Assembly (NCBI GenBank): GCA_008017255.1
Contig: SSHD01000002.1
Location: 1 to 7,674 of the forward strand
DNA from: Acinetobacter sp.
GTDB lineage: Bacteria; Pseudomonadota; Gammaproteobacteria; Pseudomonadales; Moraxellaceae
DNA: 7,674 nucleotides
Reading direction: 5' to 3'
The notes under the pieces were generated by a model. That model made no database searches. It had not been told where the DNA came from and saw only the letters and a program-made list of their open reading frames with translations. Shown in pieces: positions 1 through 7,674 of the stretch. A program made the position numbers and the translations under genes. Numbering within the stretch: position 1 is the stretch's first letter; each line of letters begins with the position of its first letter.

Positions 1-66
1 GTCTAAAGTTCCTCTGATAGATAACCAAATTGATTGTAATCCAATGATTGAGTACCTTAATTCTTT
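1..66. other. AT-rich DNA of unknown identity flanking the broken 3' end of zur
   Basis: Hand count gives 20 G/C in 66 bases (about 30%), clearly lower than the adjacent zur coding sequence. No ATG is seen on the minus strand, so the znuC gene that normally follows zur in this group does not start here. A plus-strand frame is open from position 2 to a stop at 119-121 (39 codons, starting SKVPLIDNQID). It could be the tail of a gene entering from outside the window and running into zur, but I do not recognise it. Two minus-strand frames are also open over this short stretch, so openness alone is weak evidence. The most likely reading is sequence brought in by an insertion or rearrangement. Confidence 0.35.
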
Positions 67-483
67 TTATTTAGTCAAGATTTGCGTAATCCCAGTGACG
101 GTAAAAGAAGCTACCGCATGACATTTAATGCAAATCAAAAATGCCGCTTGATGCCCTTCACGCGGATGACAACAGGGAATATAAGCATTAATAGAGGTCA
201 GGCGATGGATTAGACCTTTTTCTAATAAAAAGTCTAGGCTGCGATACACCGTAGGTGGCGCAGCAGGGCGGTCAGCTTGACCTTTAATTTTAGCCAATAA
301 ATCATAAGCGCCGACGGGTGCAGTGGCATTTAAAATCAGTTCCAGTACTTCTTTACGCAATGGGGTGAGGCGTGCACCAAGCGCAGCGCAGAGGGCTTCT
401 GCCTGCATCAGCCGTGCTTGAATATCGTGATGCCCATGCACGCCATGCAAAGCATTGTCATGTCCATGTGAACAAGAACCCAT
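67..483 (-). CDS. zur: Zur, Fur-family zinc uptake regulator, C-terminally truncated
   Basis: Zur is a cytoplasmic repressor that binds operators of zinc-uptake genes when loaded with zinc. The product is 138 aa. It has a His-rich N-terminus (H6, H8, H13, H16, H18, H19), a winged-helix domain with the Fur/Zur recognition helix around residues 73-90 (APPTVYRSLDFLLEKG), then a metal region with CCH at 104-106, H111 and the first CxxC at 118-121. The start at 481-483 is chosen because GAGG (490-493 on the minus strand) lies 6 nt before it; an ATG four codons upstream overlaps that site. Homology by eye to E. coli Zur continues to about GITQILTK and then a TAA follows. The dimerisation helix/strand and the second CxxC, roughly 25-30 residues, are missing, while family members usually run about 150-170 aa. 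The protein is therefore probably impaired. The gene is divergent from znuA, its expected target. Family assignment is firm; loss of function is inferred. Confidence 0.88.
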   Translation of the reverse strand: MGSCSHGHDNALHGVHGHHDIQARLMQAEALCAALGARLTPLRKEVLELILNATAPVGAYDLLAKIKGQADRPAAPPTVYRSLDFLLEKGLIHRLTSINAYIPCCHPREGHQAAFLICIKCHAVASFTVTGITQILTK

Positions 484-611
484 AAATAACCTCATTGTTG
501 TTGCGCGCAGCTGTGAAAAATCAACAGCAGCAATAGCATAGCATGCAATCCTACCATTACATCTTGTCTATTGGTCGTAGCGGTGGCCATTGCGCAAAGC
601 CCAAAATAGGC

Positions 612-639
612 TTAGGAGTTTGGCAACTTCTGTTATACT
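612..639 (+). promoter_or_regulatory. Probable znuA promoter overlapping the Zur box
   Basis: TATACT at 634-639 matches the -10 consensus at five of six bases and lies inside the Zur palindrome. A weak -35 candidate, TTAGGA (612-617), sits 16 bases upstream. A start of transcription near 646 would leave a leader of about 20 bases before the ATG at 666. The position of the -10 inside the operator is the main support; the -35 is poor. Confidence 0.5.
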
Positions 640-645
640 ATAACA
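631..645. promoter_or_regulatory. Zur box (zinc operator) upstream of znuA
   Basis: TGTTATACTATAACA is a perfect palindrome with 7-base arms around a central C. It matches the core of the gammaproteobacterial Zur box (GTTATA-N-TATAAC). It lies 20 bases before the znuA start and overlaps the likely -10 element, so bound Zur would block RNA polymerase. It may also serve zur, whose start is about 150 bases away, but I could not find a convincing zur promoter in 484-630. Confidence 0.85.
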
Positions 646-665
646 CGTTTTGTTTTCTGGGTTCT

Positions 666-1511
666 ATGCTGATGTTGCGGTCGCTGTTATTTGTAGTGTT
701 TTCTAGCTTGAGTAGCTGGGCGTGGTCACAAGGTTTAGTGGTATCCACCCATCCAATTTACTTAATTGCGCAAGCCGTGACTCAAGGCGTAGAACAACCG
801 CAGTTATTACTGGTAGATCAAACAGGGCATGATGTGCATTTAACTCCTGCGCATCGTAAAGCCATACAAGAGGCATCTTTAGTGCTGTGGTTGGGTAAAG
901 CGCACGAAGCACCCTTAGAAAAATTACTCAGTCAAAACTCAAAAGCGGTGGCGTTGCTCGATATGGGCATTTTAACCACTTTGCCGCAGCGTAATTTGCG
1001 TGGTGCGCCACTGGCAAATACTGTAGACAGCCATGTTTGGCTCGACCCGAACAATGCGGTACGAATGGCCTTTTTTATTGCCACCTTGCGTTCACAACAA
1101 TATCCAGCCCATAAAGTGCAGTATTTGGGCAATGCCAAAAACTTTGCCTTACAGATGCGTCAAGCCGCACAGCAATATGACAGCAGCAATAACGCCAAGC
1201 CGTATTGGTCGTATCACGATGCTTACCAATATTTAGAACGTGCTTTGAATTTAAAATTTGCTGGTGCTCTTACCAATGACCCGCATATTGCGCCGACCAT
1301 TAGCCAAATTAAATACTTAAAAGACAGTCGCCCGAAAACGCAAATGTGTTTATTGGCAGAAAGCTCTGCTAACAGTAGCCAATACCAAAAATTGCAGCCA
1401 GTGTTGTTTCAGACGGTGGATGAAACCTTGCGTGGTGAACAAGACTTTGTTGTCGCATGGAAAAAATTGGCTGCAAAAGCCGACAAATGTGTATTAAGTG
1501 CGCAAAATTGA
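666..1511 (+). CDS. znuA: ZnuA, periplasmic zinc-binding protein of the ZnuABC transporter
   Basis: ZnuA captures Zn2+ in the periplasm and delivers it to the ZnuB/ZnuC ABC importer. The start at 666 gives 281 aa with a signal peptide (about residues 1-21, cleavage likely after AWS). An in-frame ATG at 672 is an alternative. An ATG at 543 would add 41 residues but lies upstream of the promoter and hides the signal peptide, so it was not chosen. Cluster A-I zinc ligands align with E. coli ZnuA: H55 (GHDVHL), H123 (SHVWLDP) and H184 (YHDAY). C228 and C275 match the C-terminal disulfide of E. coli ZnuA. The charged His-rich loop found between the first two ligands in many ZnuA proteins is absent here; that segment is short and has only H80. 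No strong Shine-Dalgarno is seen. The gene is monocistronic in this window, with an atp promoter after it. Expression should be induced by zinc starvation through the overlapping Zur box. Confidence 0.92.
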   Translation: MLMLRSLLFVVFSSLSSWAWSQGLVVSTHPIYLIAQAVTQGVEQPQLLLVDQTGHDVHLTPAHRKAIQEASLVLWLGKAHEAPLEKLLSQNSKAVALLDMGILTTLPQRNLRGAPLANTVDSHVWLDPNNAVRMAFFIATLRSQQYPAHKVQYLGNAKNFALQMRQAAQQYDSSNNAKPYWSYHDAYQYLERALNLKFAGALTNDPHIAPTISQIKYLKDSRPKTQMCLLAESSANSSQYQKLQPVLFQTVDETLRGEQDFVVAWKKLAAKADKCVLSAQN

Positions 1512-1587
1512 TCGGAAAAATAAAACATCATTAGCTTAAAGCACAAAAAAATTGCGCAGGAAAAAATCCAGTTCAAACGATAAAAGA

Positions 1588-1616
1588 TTGCATGTTCAGG
1601 GGTGTAACTCTATAAT
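1588..1616 (+). promoter_or_regulatory. Sigma70-type promoter of the atp operon
   Basis: TTGCAT (1588-1593), a 17-base spacer and a perfect TATAAT (1611-1616) lie between znuA and atpI. Transcription would start near 1623, giving a leader of about 57 bases before atpI. The -10 is ideal and the spacer optimal, while the -35 matches only TTG. No convincing terminator for znuA is visible in 1512-1587, so some readthrough from znuA is possible. Confidence 0.75.
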
Positions 1617-1679
1617 GCACCGATTCAAAACGATCATCACCAAAACTTGTCAAGTTGTTAGTGTGTAAGTGAGCAAAAA

Positions 1680-2072
1680 ATGAGCCGAACTAGTCGCTTG
1701 ATTGACCGACGATTAGCGAAAGCTTTGGTCCTTTTACAAGCACTAATGATTCCTGTTTCAGCCTTGATTGCGTGGATAATTAAAGATACGACGGCAGCAC
1801 TCAGTGCAGCTTTAGGAGCTTTAGTCTGTTGGCTAGCCTGCAGTTACTTTTCATGGCAATCTTTTCGGGCAGCAGGAGCACGTGCATCCAAACAAGTTCT
1901 GATGAACATGTATCAGGGCATGATGGGCAAATTTGCAATAGTGATCGTTGGTTTCATTTTGATTTTAAGCAATGTTAAGCCGTTGTCAGCGGTTGCATTG
2001 TTTTGTGGTTTCATTCTTGTTCAGTGTATGTCGTGGTTTGCGCCTTTGTTGGCTGCACGATTACAAAAATAG
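1680..2072 (+). CDS. atpI: AtpI, ATP synthase accessory membrane protein (subunit I)
   Basis: AtpI is a small inner-membrane protein encoded first in many atp operons. In other bacteria it has been linked to c-ring assembly and Mg2+/Ca2+ handling, and it is not part of the core enzyme. The 130-aa product has a basic N-terminus (SRLIDRRLAK) and four hydrophobic segments at about residues 16-35, 37-57, 79-97 and 101-123, the pattern of the AtpI/UncI family. The basic, Ala-rich loop between helices 2 and 3 (RAAGARASK) is probably cytoplasmic. A Shine-Dalgarno-like TAAGTGAG (1666-1673) lies 6 nt before the ATG. The sequence is poorly conserved between genera, so position at the head of the atp operon carries much of the assignment. 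A 111-base gap with a strong inverted repeat separates it from atpB. Confidence 0.85.
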   Translation: MSRTSRLIDRRLAKALVLLQALMIPVSALIAWIIKDTTAALSAALGALVCWLACSYFSWQSFRAAGARASKQVLMNMYQGMMGKFAIVIVGFILILSNVKPLSAVALFCGFILVQCMSWFAPLLAARLQK

Positions 2073-2100
2073 GCGTAGAAACAACAAAAATGAAGTTTTT

Positions 2101-2152
2101 TTAGAACTTTAACGAGATATCAAGCAGCACGCGATGTTCGTTAAATTTCTAA
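2101..2152 (+). repeat. Long inverted repeat / RNA stem-loop between atpI and atpB
   Basis: TTAGAACTTTAACGA (2101-2115) pairs with TCGTTAAATTTCTAA (2138-2152): 14 of 15 positions are complementary, with one C/T mismatch (2107/2146), around a 22-base loop. The loop can fold further (ATC 2119-2121 with GAT 2133-2135, GC 2124-2125 with GC 2131-2132). No T-run follows, so it is not a standard terminator. It ends 20 bases before the atpB Shine-Dalgarno. It may be an RNase processing site or a stabilising 5' structure that uncouples atpI from the rest of the operon; this function is inferred. Confidence 0.6.
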
Positions 2153-2180
2153 TTTAGTATTTGACATTAACCAGGTGTGA

Positions 2181-3059
<879 letters not shown>

Positions 3060-3065
3060 TGAATA

Positions 3066-3394
<329 letters not shown>

Positions 3395-3432
3395 TTCGCT
3401 ACATTCCGAAATCAACTATTTGAGGAATAGCA

Positions 3433-3903
3433 ATGAATATCAACCTCACATTGATTGGCCAAGCGATTGCATTTGCGATGTTTGTCGCATTCTGCATGAA
3501 ATTTGTATGGCCACCACTAATCAATGCGATTAGTGAGCGTCAGCGTAAAATCGCTGATGGCTTAAACGCTGCTGAAAAAGCGAAAGCTGACCTTGCGGAT
3601 GCACAATCACAAGTCAAAGCTGAGCTAGATGCAGCAAAAGCGCAAGCGGCTCAATTGATCGAACAAGCGAACCGTCGTGCGGCACAATTGGTCGAAGAAG
3701 CGCGTACCCAAGCATCTGCTGAAGGTGAGCGTATTCGTCAACAGGCGAAAGAAACTGTTGATCAAGACATCAATGCTGCACGCGAAGAATTACGTCAACA
3801 AGTTGCTGCTTTGGCAGTTGCTGGCGCAGAAAAAATTCTGAACCAACAAGTTGACGCTGCAGCTCATCATGCCATGCTGACTCAGCTGGCTGCTAAACTT
3901 TAA
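3433..3903 (+). CDS. atpF: F1Fo ATP synthase subunit b (AtpF)
   Basis: Subunit b is the peripheral stalk; two copies link subunit a in the membrane to delta on top of F1. At 156 aa it has the same length as E. coli b. One membrane helix lies at about residues 4-26 ([20 protein letters not shown]), with the PP hinge next to it, then R36 (E. coli R36). From about 33 to 125 the sequence is a charged, Ala-rich right-handed-coiled-coil type helix. The conserved C-terminal AVAGAEKIL segment (about 128-136) leads to the delta-binding end. GAGGA (3422-3426) lies 6 nt before the ATG. It follows atpE after 38 bases and is 14 bases from atpH, so transcription and probably translation are coupled. The leader can form small alternative hairpins around the Shine-Dalgarno. 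Confidence 0.97.
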   Translation: MNINLTLIGQAIAFAMFVAFCMKFVWPPLINAISERQRKIADGLNAAEKAKADLADAQSQVKAELDAAKAQAAQLIEQANRRAAQLVEEARTQASAEGERIRQQAKETVDQDINAAREELRQQVAALAVAGAEKILNQQVDAAAHHAMLTQLAAKL

Positions 3904-3917
3904 GCGAGGCGTGAAAT

Positions 3918-4454
3918 ATGGCTGAACTCTTAACGTTGGCACGCCCTTACGCTAAAGCGGCTTTTGCTTATGCATCTGAGCAAAATGCAATCGACAACTG
4001 GTCGGCTGCATTGCAATTGCTTGGTGCTACAGTGCAAGACGGAGCATTTTCAGCTTATTTGAATCGCCCTGAGTTGACACCTGCTGAACAAGTAAGTGTT
4101 TTTGCGAAAGTTTTAGGTGAACAACAATCTACTGCAGTGTCAAATTTTTTGACCTTGCTTGCAGATAACGGCCGTTTGGCTTTGTTACCTGAAATTGAAG
4201 CGGAATTTGAACAACTCAAATCACAGAATAACAATACTGTGGATGTTGTAATTGAATCAGCATTCCCATTAACTTCTGTACAGGAACAACTTCTTACTCA
4301 TGCGTTAGAGAAAAAATTCGAAGCTGCGGTAAATGTTTCTGTAGAAGTTAAACCAGAGCTTATTGCTGGTGTGGTTATTCGTGCAGGCGACCAAGTGATA
4401 GATGATTCTGCGCGTAACAAGCTTGAAAAAATGCGGACTCGCCTTCTTGCGTAA
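3918..4454 (+). CDS. atpH: F1Fo ATP synthase subunit delta (AtpH)
   Basis: Delta (OSCP homologue) sits on top of F1, binding the alpha N-termini and the C-terminal end of the b dimer, and so completes the stator. The 178-aa product (E. coli 177) has the N-terminal helical-domain motif [12 protein letters not shown] (8-19) and the family signature near the C-terminus, where [19 protein letters not shown] precedes the basic tail [15 protein letters not shown] (3906-3909) lies 8 nt before the ATG, only a few bases after the atpF stop. The stop codon lies within a 19-base AT-rich palindrome. The sequence is moderately conserved, as is usual for delta. Confidence 0.96.
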   Translation: MAELLTLARPYAKAAFAYASEQNAIDNWSAALQLLGATVQDGAFSAYLNRPELTPAEQVSVFAKVLGEQQSTAVSNFLTLLADNGRLALLPEIEAEFEQLKSQNNNTVDVVIESAFPLTSVQEQLLTHALEKKFEAAVNVSVEVKPELIAGVVIRAGDQVIDDSARNKLEKMRTRLLA

Positions 4455-4469
4455 TTTTTTAAAAATTAC
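4451..4469. repeat. Perfect AT-rich palindrome overlapping the atpH stop codon
   Basis: GTAATTTTTTAAAAATTAC has 9-base arms (4451-4459 and 4461-4469) around a single T. It includes the atpH stop (4452-4454). As RNA it could form only a weak A/U hairpin of about eight pairs with a 3-base loop. It lies in the 60-base atpH-atpA gap, 32 bases before the atpA Shine-Dalgarno. Function is unknown, and chance is possible in AT-rich spacer DNA. Confidence 0.5.
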
Positions 4470-4514
4470 TGCTTAGAAGAAGACTGAACTACTAAAAGAT
4501 TGAGGTATAGCGCA

Positions 4515-6056
4515 ATGCAACAACTGAATCCATCCGAGATCAGTGCGCTCATTAAACAGCGTATCGGCGATCTGGACACCAGCGCGACCGCCAAGAACGA
4601 AGGGACCATTGTGATGGTTTCCGACGGTATTGTGCGTATTCACGGCCTTGCAGATGCAATGTACGGTGAGATGATCGAATTCGACGGCGGCTTATTTGGT
4701 ATGGCACTGAACCTAGAACAGGATTCAGTGGGCGTCGTTGTTTTAGGTAACTACTTAAGCCTTCAAGAAGGTCAAAAAGCTCGTTGCACAGGTCGTGTAT
4801 TAGAAGTTCCGGTTGGTCCAGAACTTTTAGGCCGTGTAGTAGATGCTTTGGGTAACCCAATTGATGGTAAAGGCCCTATTGATGCAAAATTAACTGATGC
4901 TGTTGAAAAAGTAGCACCAGGCGTAATTTGGCGTCAATCAGTGGATCAACCTGTACAAACTGGTTATAAATCAGTAGATACAATGATCCCAGTAGGTCGT
5001 GGTCAACGTGAGTTGATCATTGGTGACCGTCAGACTGGTAAAACAGCAATGGCGATCGATGCGATCATCGCTCAGAAAAACTCTGGCATTAAATGTGTAT
5101 ACGTTGCGATTGGTCAAAAACAATCGACCATCGCTAACGTGGTACGTAAGCTAGAAGAAACTGGCGCTATGGCGTATACCACTGTAGTTGCAGCAGCGGC
5201 AGCAGATCCAGCAGCAATGTTGTATTTGGCTCCGTATTCTGGCTGTACAATGGGCGAATATTTCCGTGACCGCGGTGAAGATGCACTCATTATTTATGAT
5301 GATTTGTCTAAGCAAGCAGTTGCGTATCGTCAAATTTCATTGTTATTACGTCGTCCACCAGGTCGTGAAGCGTATCCGGGTGACGTATTCTATCTTCACT
5401 CACGTCTTCTTGAGCGTGCTTCGCGCGTGTCAGCTGACTATGTTGAGCAATTCACCAAAGGTGAAGTTAAGGGCCAAACGGGTTCATTAACTGCATTACC
5501 GATTATTGAAACTCAAGCGGGTGACGTATCTGCATTCGTACCAACCAACGTAATTTCGATTACTGATGGTCAGATCTTCTTAGAAACATCATTATTCAAC
5601 GCGGGTATTCGTCCTGCGGTGAACGCGGGTATTTCGGTATCACGTGTTGGTGGTTCTGCACAAACCAAGATCATCAAGAAATTGTCTGGTGGTATCCGTA
5701 CTGCTTTAGCACAATATCGTGAATTGGCTGCGTTTGCTCAGTTTGCTTCTGACCTTGATGAAGCAACCCGTAAGCAACTTGAGCATGGTCAACGTGTAAC
5801 TGAGTTAATGAAGCAAAAACAATATGCTCCTTACTCAATTGCTGACCAAGCTGTTTCTGTATATGCATCTAACGAAGGCTATATGGCTGATGTAGAAGTG
5901 AAGAAAATCGTAGACTTTGATGCTGCGTTAATTTCTTACTTCCGTTCAGAACATGCTGCGTTAATGCAACAGATCGATGAAACTGGTGATTATAACAAAG
6001 ACATCGAAGCAGCAATCAAATCAGGTATTGAGAGCTTCAAAGCGACTCAAACTTAC
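4515..6056 (+). CDS. atpA: F1Fo ATP synthase subunit alpha (AtpA)
   Basis: Alpha alternates with beta in the F1 hexamer and binds nucleotide at the non-catalytic sites. The product is 514 aa (E. coli 513); the stop codon follows at 6057-6059. Features in order: delta-binding N-terminal helix (1-20), beta-barrel with RIHGLADAM (41-49), P-loop GDRQTGKT (170-177), Walker B LIIYDD (258-263), the alpha/beta signature [10 protein letters not shown] (367-376) and the arginine finger R377 (E. coli R376) that reaches into the catalytic beta site, then a helical C-terminal domain. The start at 4515 is chosen because GAGG (4502-4505) lies 9 nt upstream; an ATG at 4500 overlaps that site and would add five residues. 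Codon use changes sharply: 44 of the first 76 codons end in G or C, against 12 of the next 76 (hand count). A stable hairpin follows before atpG. Confidence 0.98.
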
Positions 6057-6095
6057 TAAGTTTATCTTTAGTTAAGTTTGGTTCACGGATCAACC

Positions 6096-6121
6096 TTCGA
6101 AAGCTCGAAAGGGCTTTCGAA
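6096..6121 (+). ncRNA. Stable intercistronic stem-loop with GAAA tetraloop between atpA and atpG
   Basis: TTCGAAAGCTC (6096-6106) and GGGCTTTCGAA (6111-6121) form 11 consecutive pairs, ten Watson-Crick and one U-G, capped by GAAA (6107-6110) on a C-G pair. C(GAAA)G is a classic extra-stable GNRA tetraloop. No T-run follows, so it is not a terminator. The weak atpG ribosome site (AGG, 6126-6128) starts 4 bases after the stem. It is probably a cis-acting mRNA element, for example a barrier to 3' exonucleases or a modulator of atpG translation, and not a separate RNA gene. Confidence 0.65.
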
Positions 6122-6136
6122 TACTAGGTTAAGCGT

Positions 6137-7006
6137 ATGGCAAATTTAAAAGAAATTCGCGCCAAAGTAGCTAGTATCAAGAGCACGCAAAAGATTACTC
6201 GCGCGATGCAGATGGTAGCAGCTTCTAAGATGCGTCGTGCGCAAGAGCGCATGGCTCAGGGCCGTCCGTATGCCGATAATATGCGCCGTGTAATTGCTCA
6301 CTTGGTACAAGCCAACCCTGAATATAAACATCGTTATATGATTGATCGCCCTGTAAAGCGCGTGGGTTATATTGTGGTGTCTTCAGATCGTGGTTTGGCC
6401 GGTGGCTTGAACATTAACTTGTTCAAGAAAGTTGTGCAGCATGTCAAAGCACAACAACAGCAGTCAATTGAAGTTGAATTTGCTTTGATTGGTCAAAAAG
6501 CGGTTTCGTTTTTTAAGAGCTACGGCGGTAAAGTTCTTGGTGCAACGACTCAACTTGGTGATGCGCCGAGTTTGGAACAGTTAACTGGCTCTGTTCAAGT
6601 GATGCTTGATGCATTTGATAAAGGCGAATTAGATCGTATCTATCTCGTTTCAAATGGTTTTGTCAATGCCATGACTCAACAGCCGAAAGTTGAACAACTT
6701 GTTCCATTGGCAGCAGCGTCAGAAAGCGATGACCTCAACCGTACTTATGGTTGGGATTATATTTACGAACCAGAAGCAGAATCACTGCTCAATGGTTTGT
6801 TGGTTCGCTATATCGAGTCTATGGTTTATCAGGGCGTGATTGAAAACGTCGCCTGTGAGCAATCTGCACGTATGGTCGCTATGAAAGCAGCGACAGACAA
6901 TGCAGGGGACCTCATCAAGAACCTACAACTTATTTATAACAAGCTGCGTCAAGCCGCGATTACTCAGGAAATTTCTGAGATCGTTGGTGGTGCCGCTGCC
7001 GTTTAA
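6137..7006 (+). CDS. atpG: F1Fo ATP synthase subunit gamma (AtpG)
   Basis: Gamma is the rotating central shaft; its two terminal helices form a coiled coil inside the alpha/beta hexamer and its base contacts the c ring with epsilon. The 289-aa product (E. coli 287) has the N-terminal helix [20 protein letters not shown] (about 7-26) followed by [10 protein letters not shown], the Rossmann-like middle domain starting near [17 protein letters not shown], and the conserved C-terminal helix with [18 protein letters not shown] and [15 protein letters not shown]. The ribosome site is weak (TAGGT around 6125-6129), in contrast to the strong GAGG sites of its neighbours. This would suit the single gamma copy against three alpha and three beta, as would the hairpin just upstream; that link is inferred. 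It lies 77 bases after atpA and 26 before atpD. Confidence 0.97.
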   Translation: MANLKEIRAKVASIKSTQKITRAMQMVAASKMRRAQERMAQGRPYADNMRRVIAHLVQANPEYKHRYMIDRPVKRVGYIVVSSDRGLAGGLNINLFKKVVQHVKAQQQQSIEVEFALIGQKAVSFFKSYGGKVLGATTQLGDAPSLEQLTGSVQVMLDAFDKGELDRIYLVSNGFVNAMTQQPKVEQLVPLAAASESDDLNRTYGWDYIYEPEAESLLNGLLVRYIESMVYQGVIENVACEQSARMVAMKAATDNAGDLIKNLQLIYNKLRQAAITQEISEIVGGAAAV

Positions 7007-7017
7007 CATTATTTTGA

Positions 7018-7674
<657 letters not shown>

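Noticed and set aside
484..500. ATG at 493-495 (minus strand) as the zur start
   Set aside because: It overlaps the GAGG that serves the ATG at 481-483, which gives the better ribosome-site spacing.
543..665. Upstream in-frame ATG extending ZnuA by 41 residues
   Set aside because: It lies upstream of the Zur box and -10 element, would bury the signal peptide, and the added residues do not look like the family. Starts at 666 or 672 fit.
569..1212. 11-base direct repeat TATTGGTCGTA at 569-579 and 1202-1212
   Set aside because: Short, one copy is inside znuA coding sequence, and no further similarity surrounds it.
1499..1558. 7-bp inverted repeat TGCGCAA / TTGCGCA around the znuA stop
   Set aside because: The loop is 46 bases, TGCGCA is itself palindromic, and no T-run follows, so I do not call a znuA terminator.
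4500..4514. ATG at 4500 extending AtpA by five residues
   Set aside because: It overlaps the GAGG that serves the ATG at 4515, and E. coli-like alpha begins at the latter.
4552..4860. Antisense open frame within atpA, and similar long antisense frames in znuA, atpB, atpG and atpD
   Set aside because: They lie opposite strongly conserved genes, lack ribosome sites, and are what codon bias of the sense strand produces.
6080..6095. GGTT...AACC mini-hairpin before the atpA-atpG stem-loop
   Set aside because: Only four pairs with an 8-base loop; expected by chance.

Overview
The window looks like chromosomal DNA of an Acinetobacter-type gammaproteobacterium. The evidence is AT-leaning codon use in the well-expressed genes, an F1Fo ATP synthase operon of E. 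coli-like proteins in the order atpI-atpB-atpE-atpF-atpH-atpA-atpG-atpD, and a zinc-uptake locus (zur/znuA, divergent) directly upstream of that operon, an arrangement I recall from Acinetobacter. The genus is an inference from remembered gene order and protein resemblance; no database search was made.

Layout: positions 1-66 are AT-rich (about 30% GC by hand count) DNA of unknown identity that abuts the 3' end of zur. Positions 67-483 (minus strand) encode the zinc regulator Zur. It lacks its C-terminal end, including the second CxxC pair expected for the structural zinc site, and no znuC start follows it within the 66 available bases. Positions 484-665 are the divergent control region. It holds a perfect 15-base Zur-box-like palindrome (631-645) overlapping a plausible -10 of znuA. 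Positions 666-1511 encode the periplasmic zinc-binding protein ZnuA. Positions 1512-1679 hold a clear sigma70-type promoter (TTGCAT-17-TATAAT) for the atp operon. From 1680 to the right edge all genes are on the plus strand: atpI, atpB (a), atpE (c), atpF (b), atpH (delta), atpA (alpha), atpG (gamma) and the first 214 codons of atpD (beta). The epsilon gene atpC is expected just beyond the window.

How the genes work together: Fo (a, c, b) carries protons through the membrane. The c ring turns gamma inside the alpha/beta hexamer, delta and b form the stator, and beta holds the catalytic sites. All key residues that I could check are present: aArg231, cAsp60, the alpha and beta P-loops, alphaArg377 and betaGlu180. 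AtpI is the accessory membrane protein linked to c-ring assembly.

This is mostly an ordinary housekeeping region, and I found no unknown multi-gene system. The points that merit a second look are the truncated zur at a possible insertion or rearrangement junction, and several RNA structures in the atp intergenic gaps: a 15-bp inverted repeat before atpB, a terminator-like hairpin plus U7 between atpB and atpE, and an 11-bp hairpin with a GAAA tetraloop between atpA and atpG. There is also a sharp drop in third-position GC about 76 codons into atpA.
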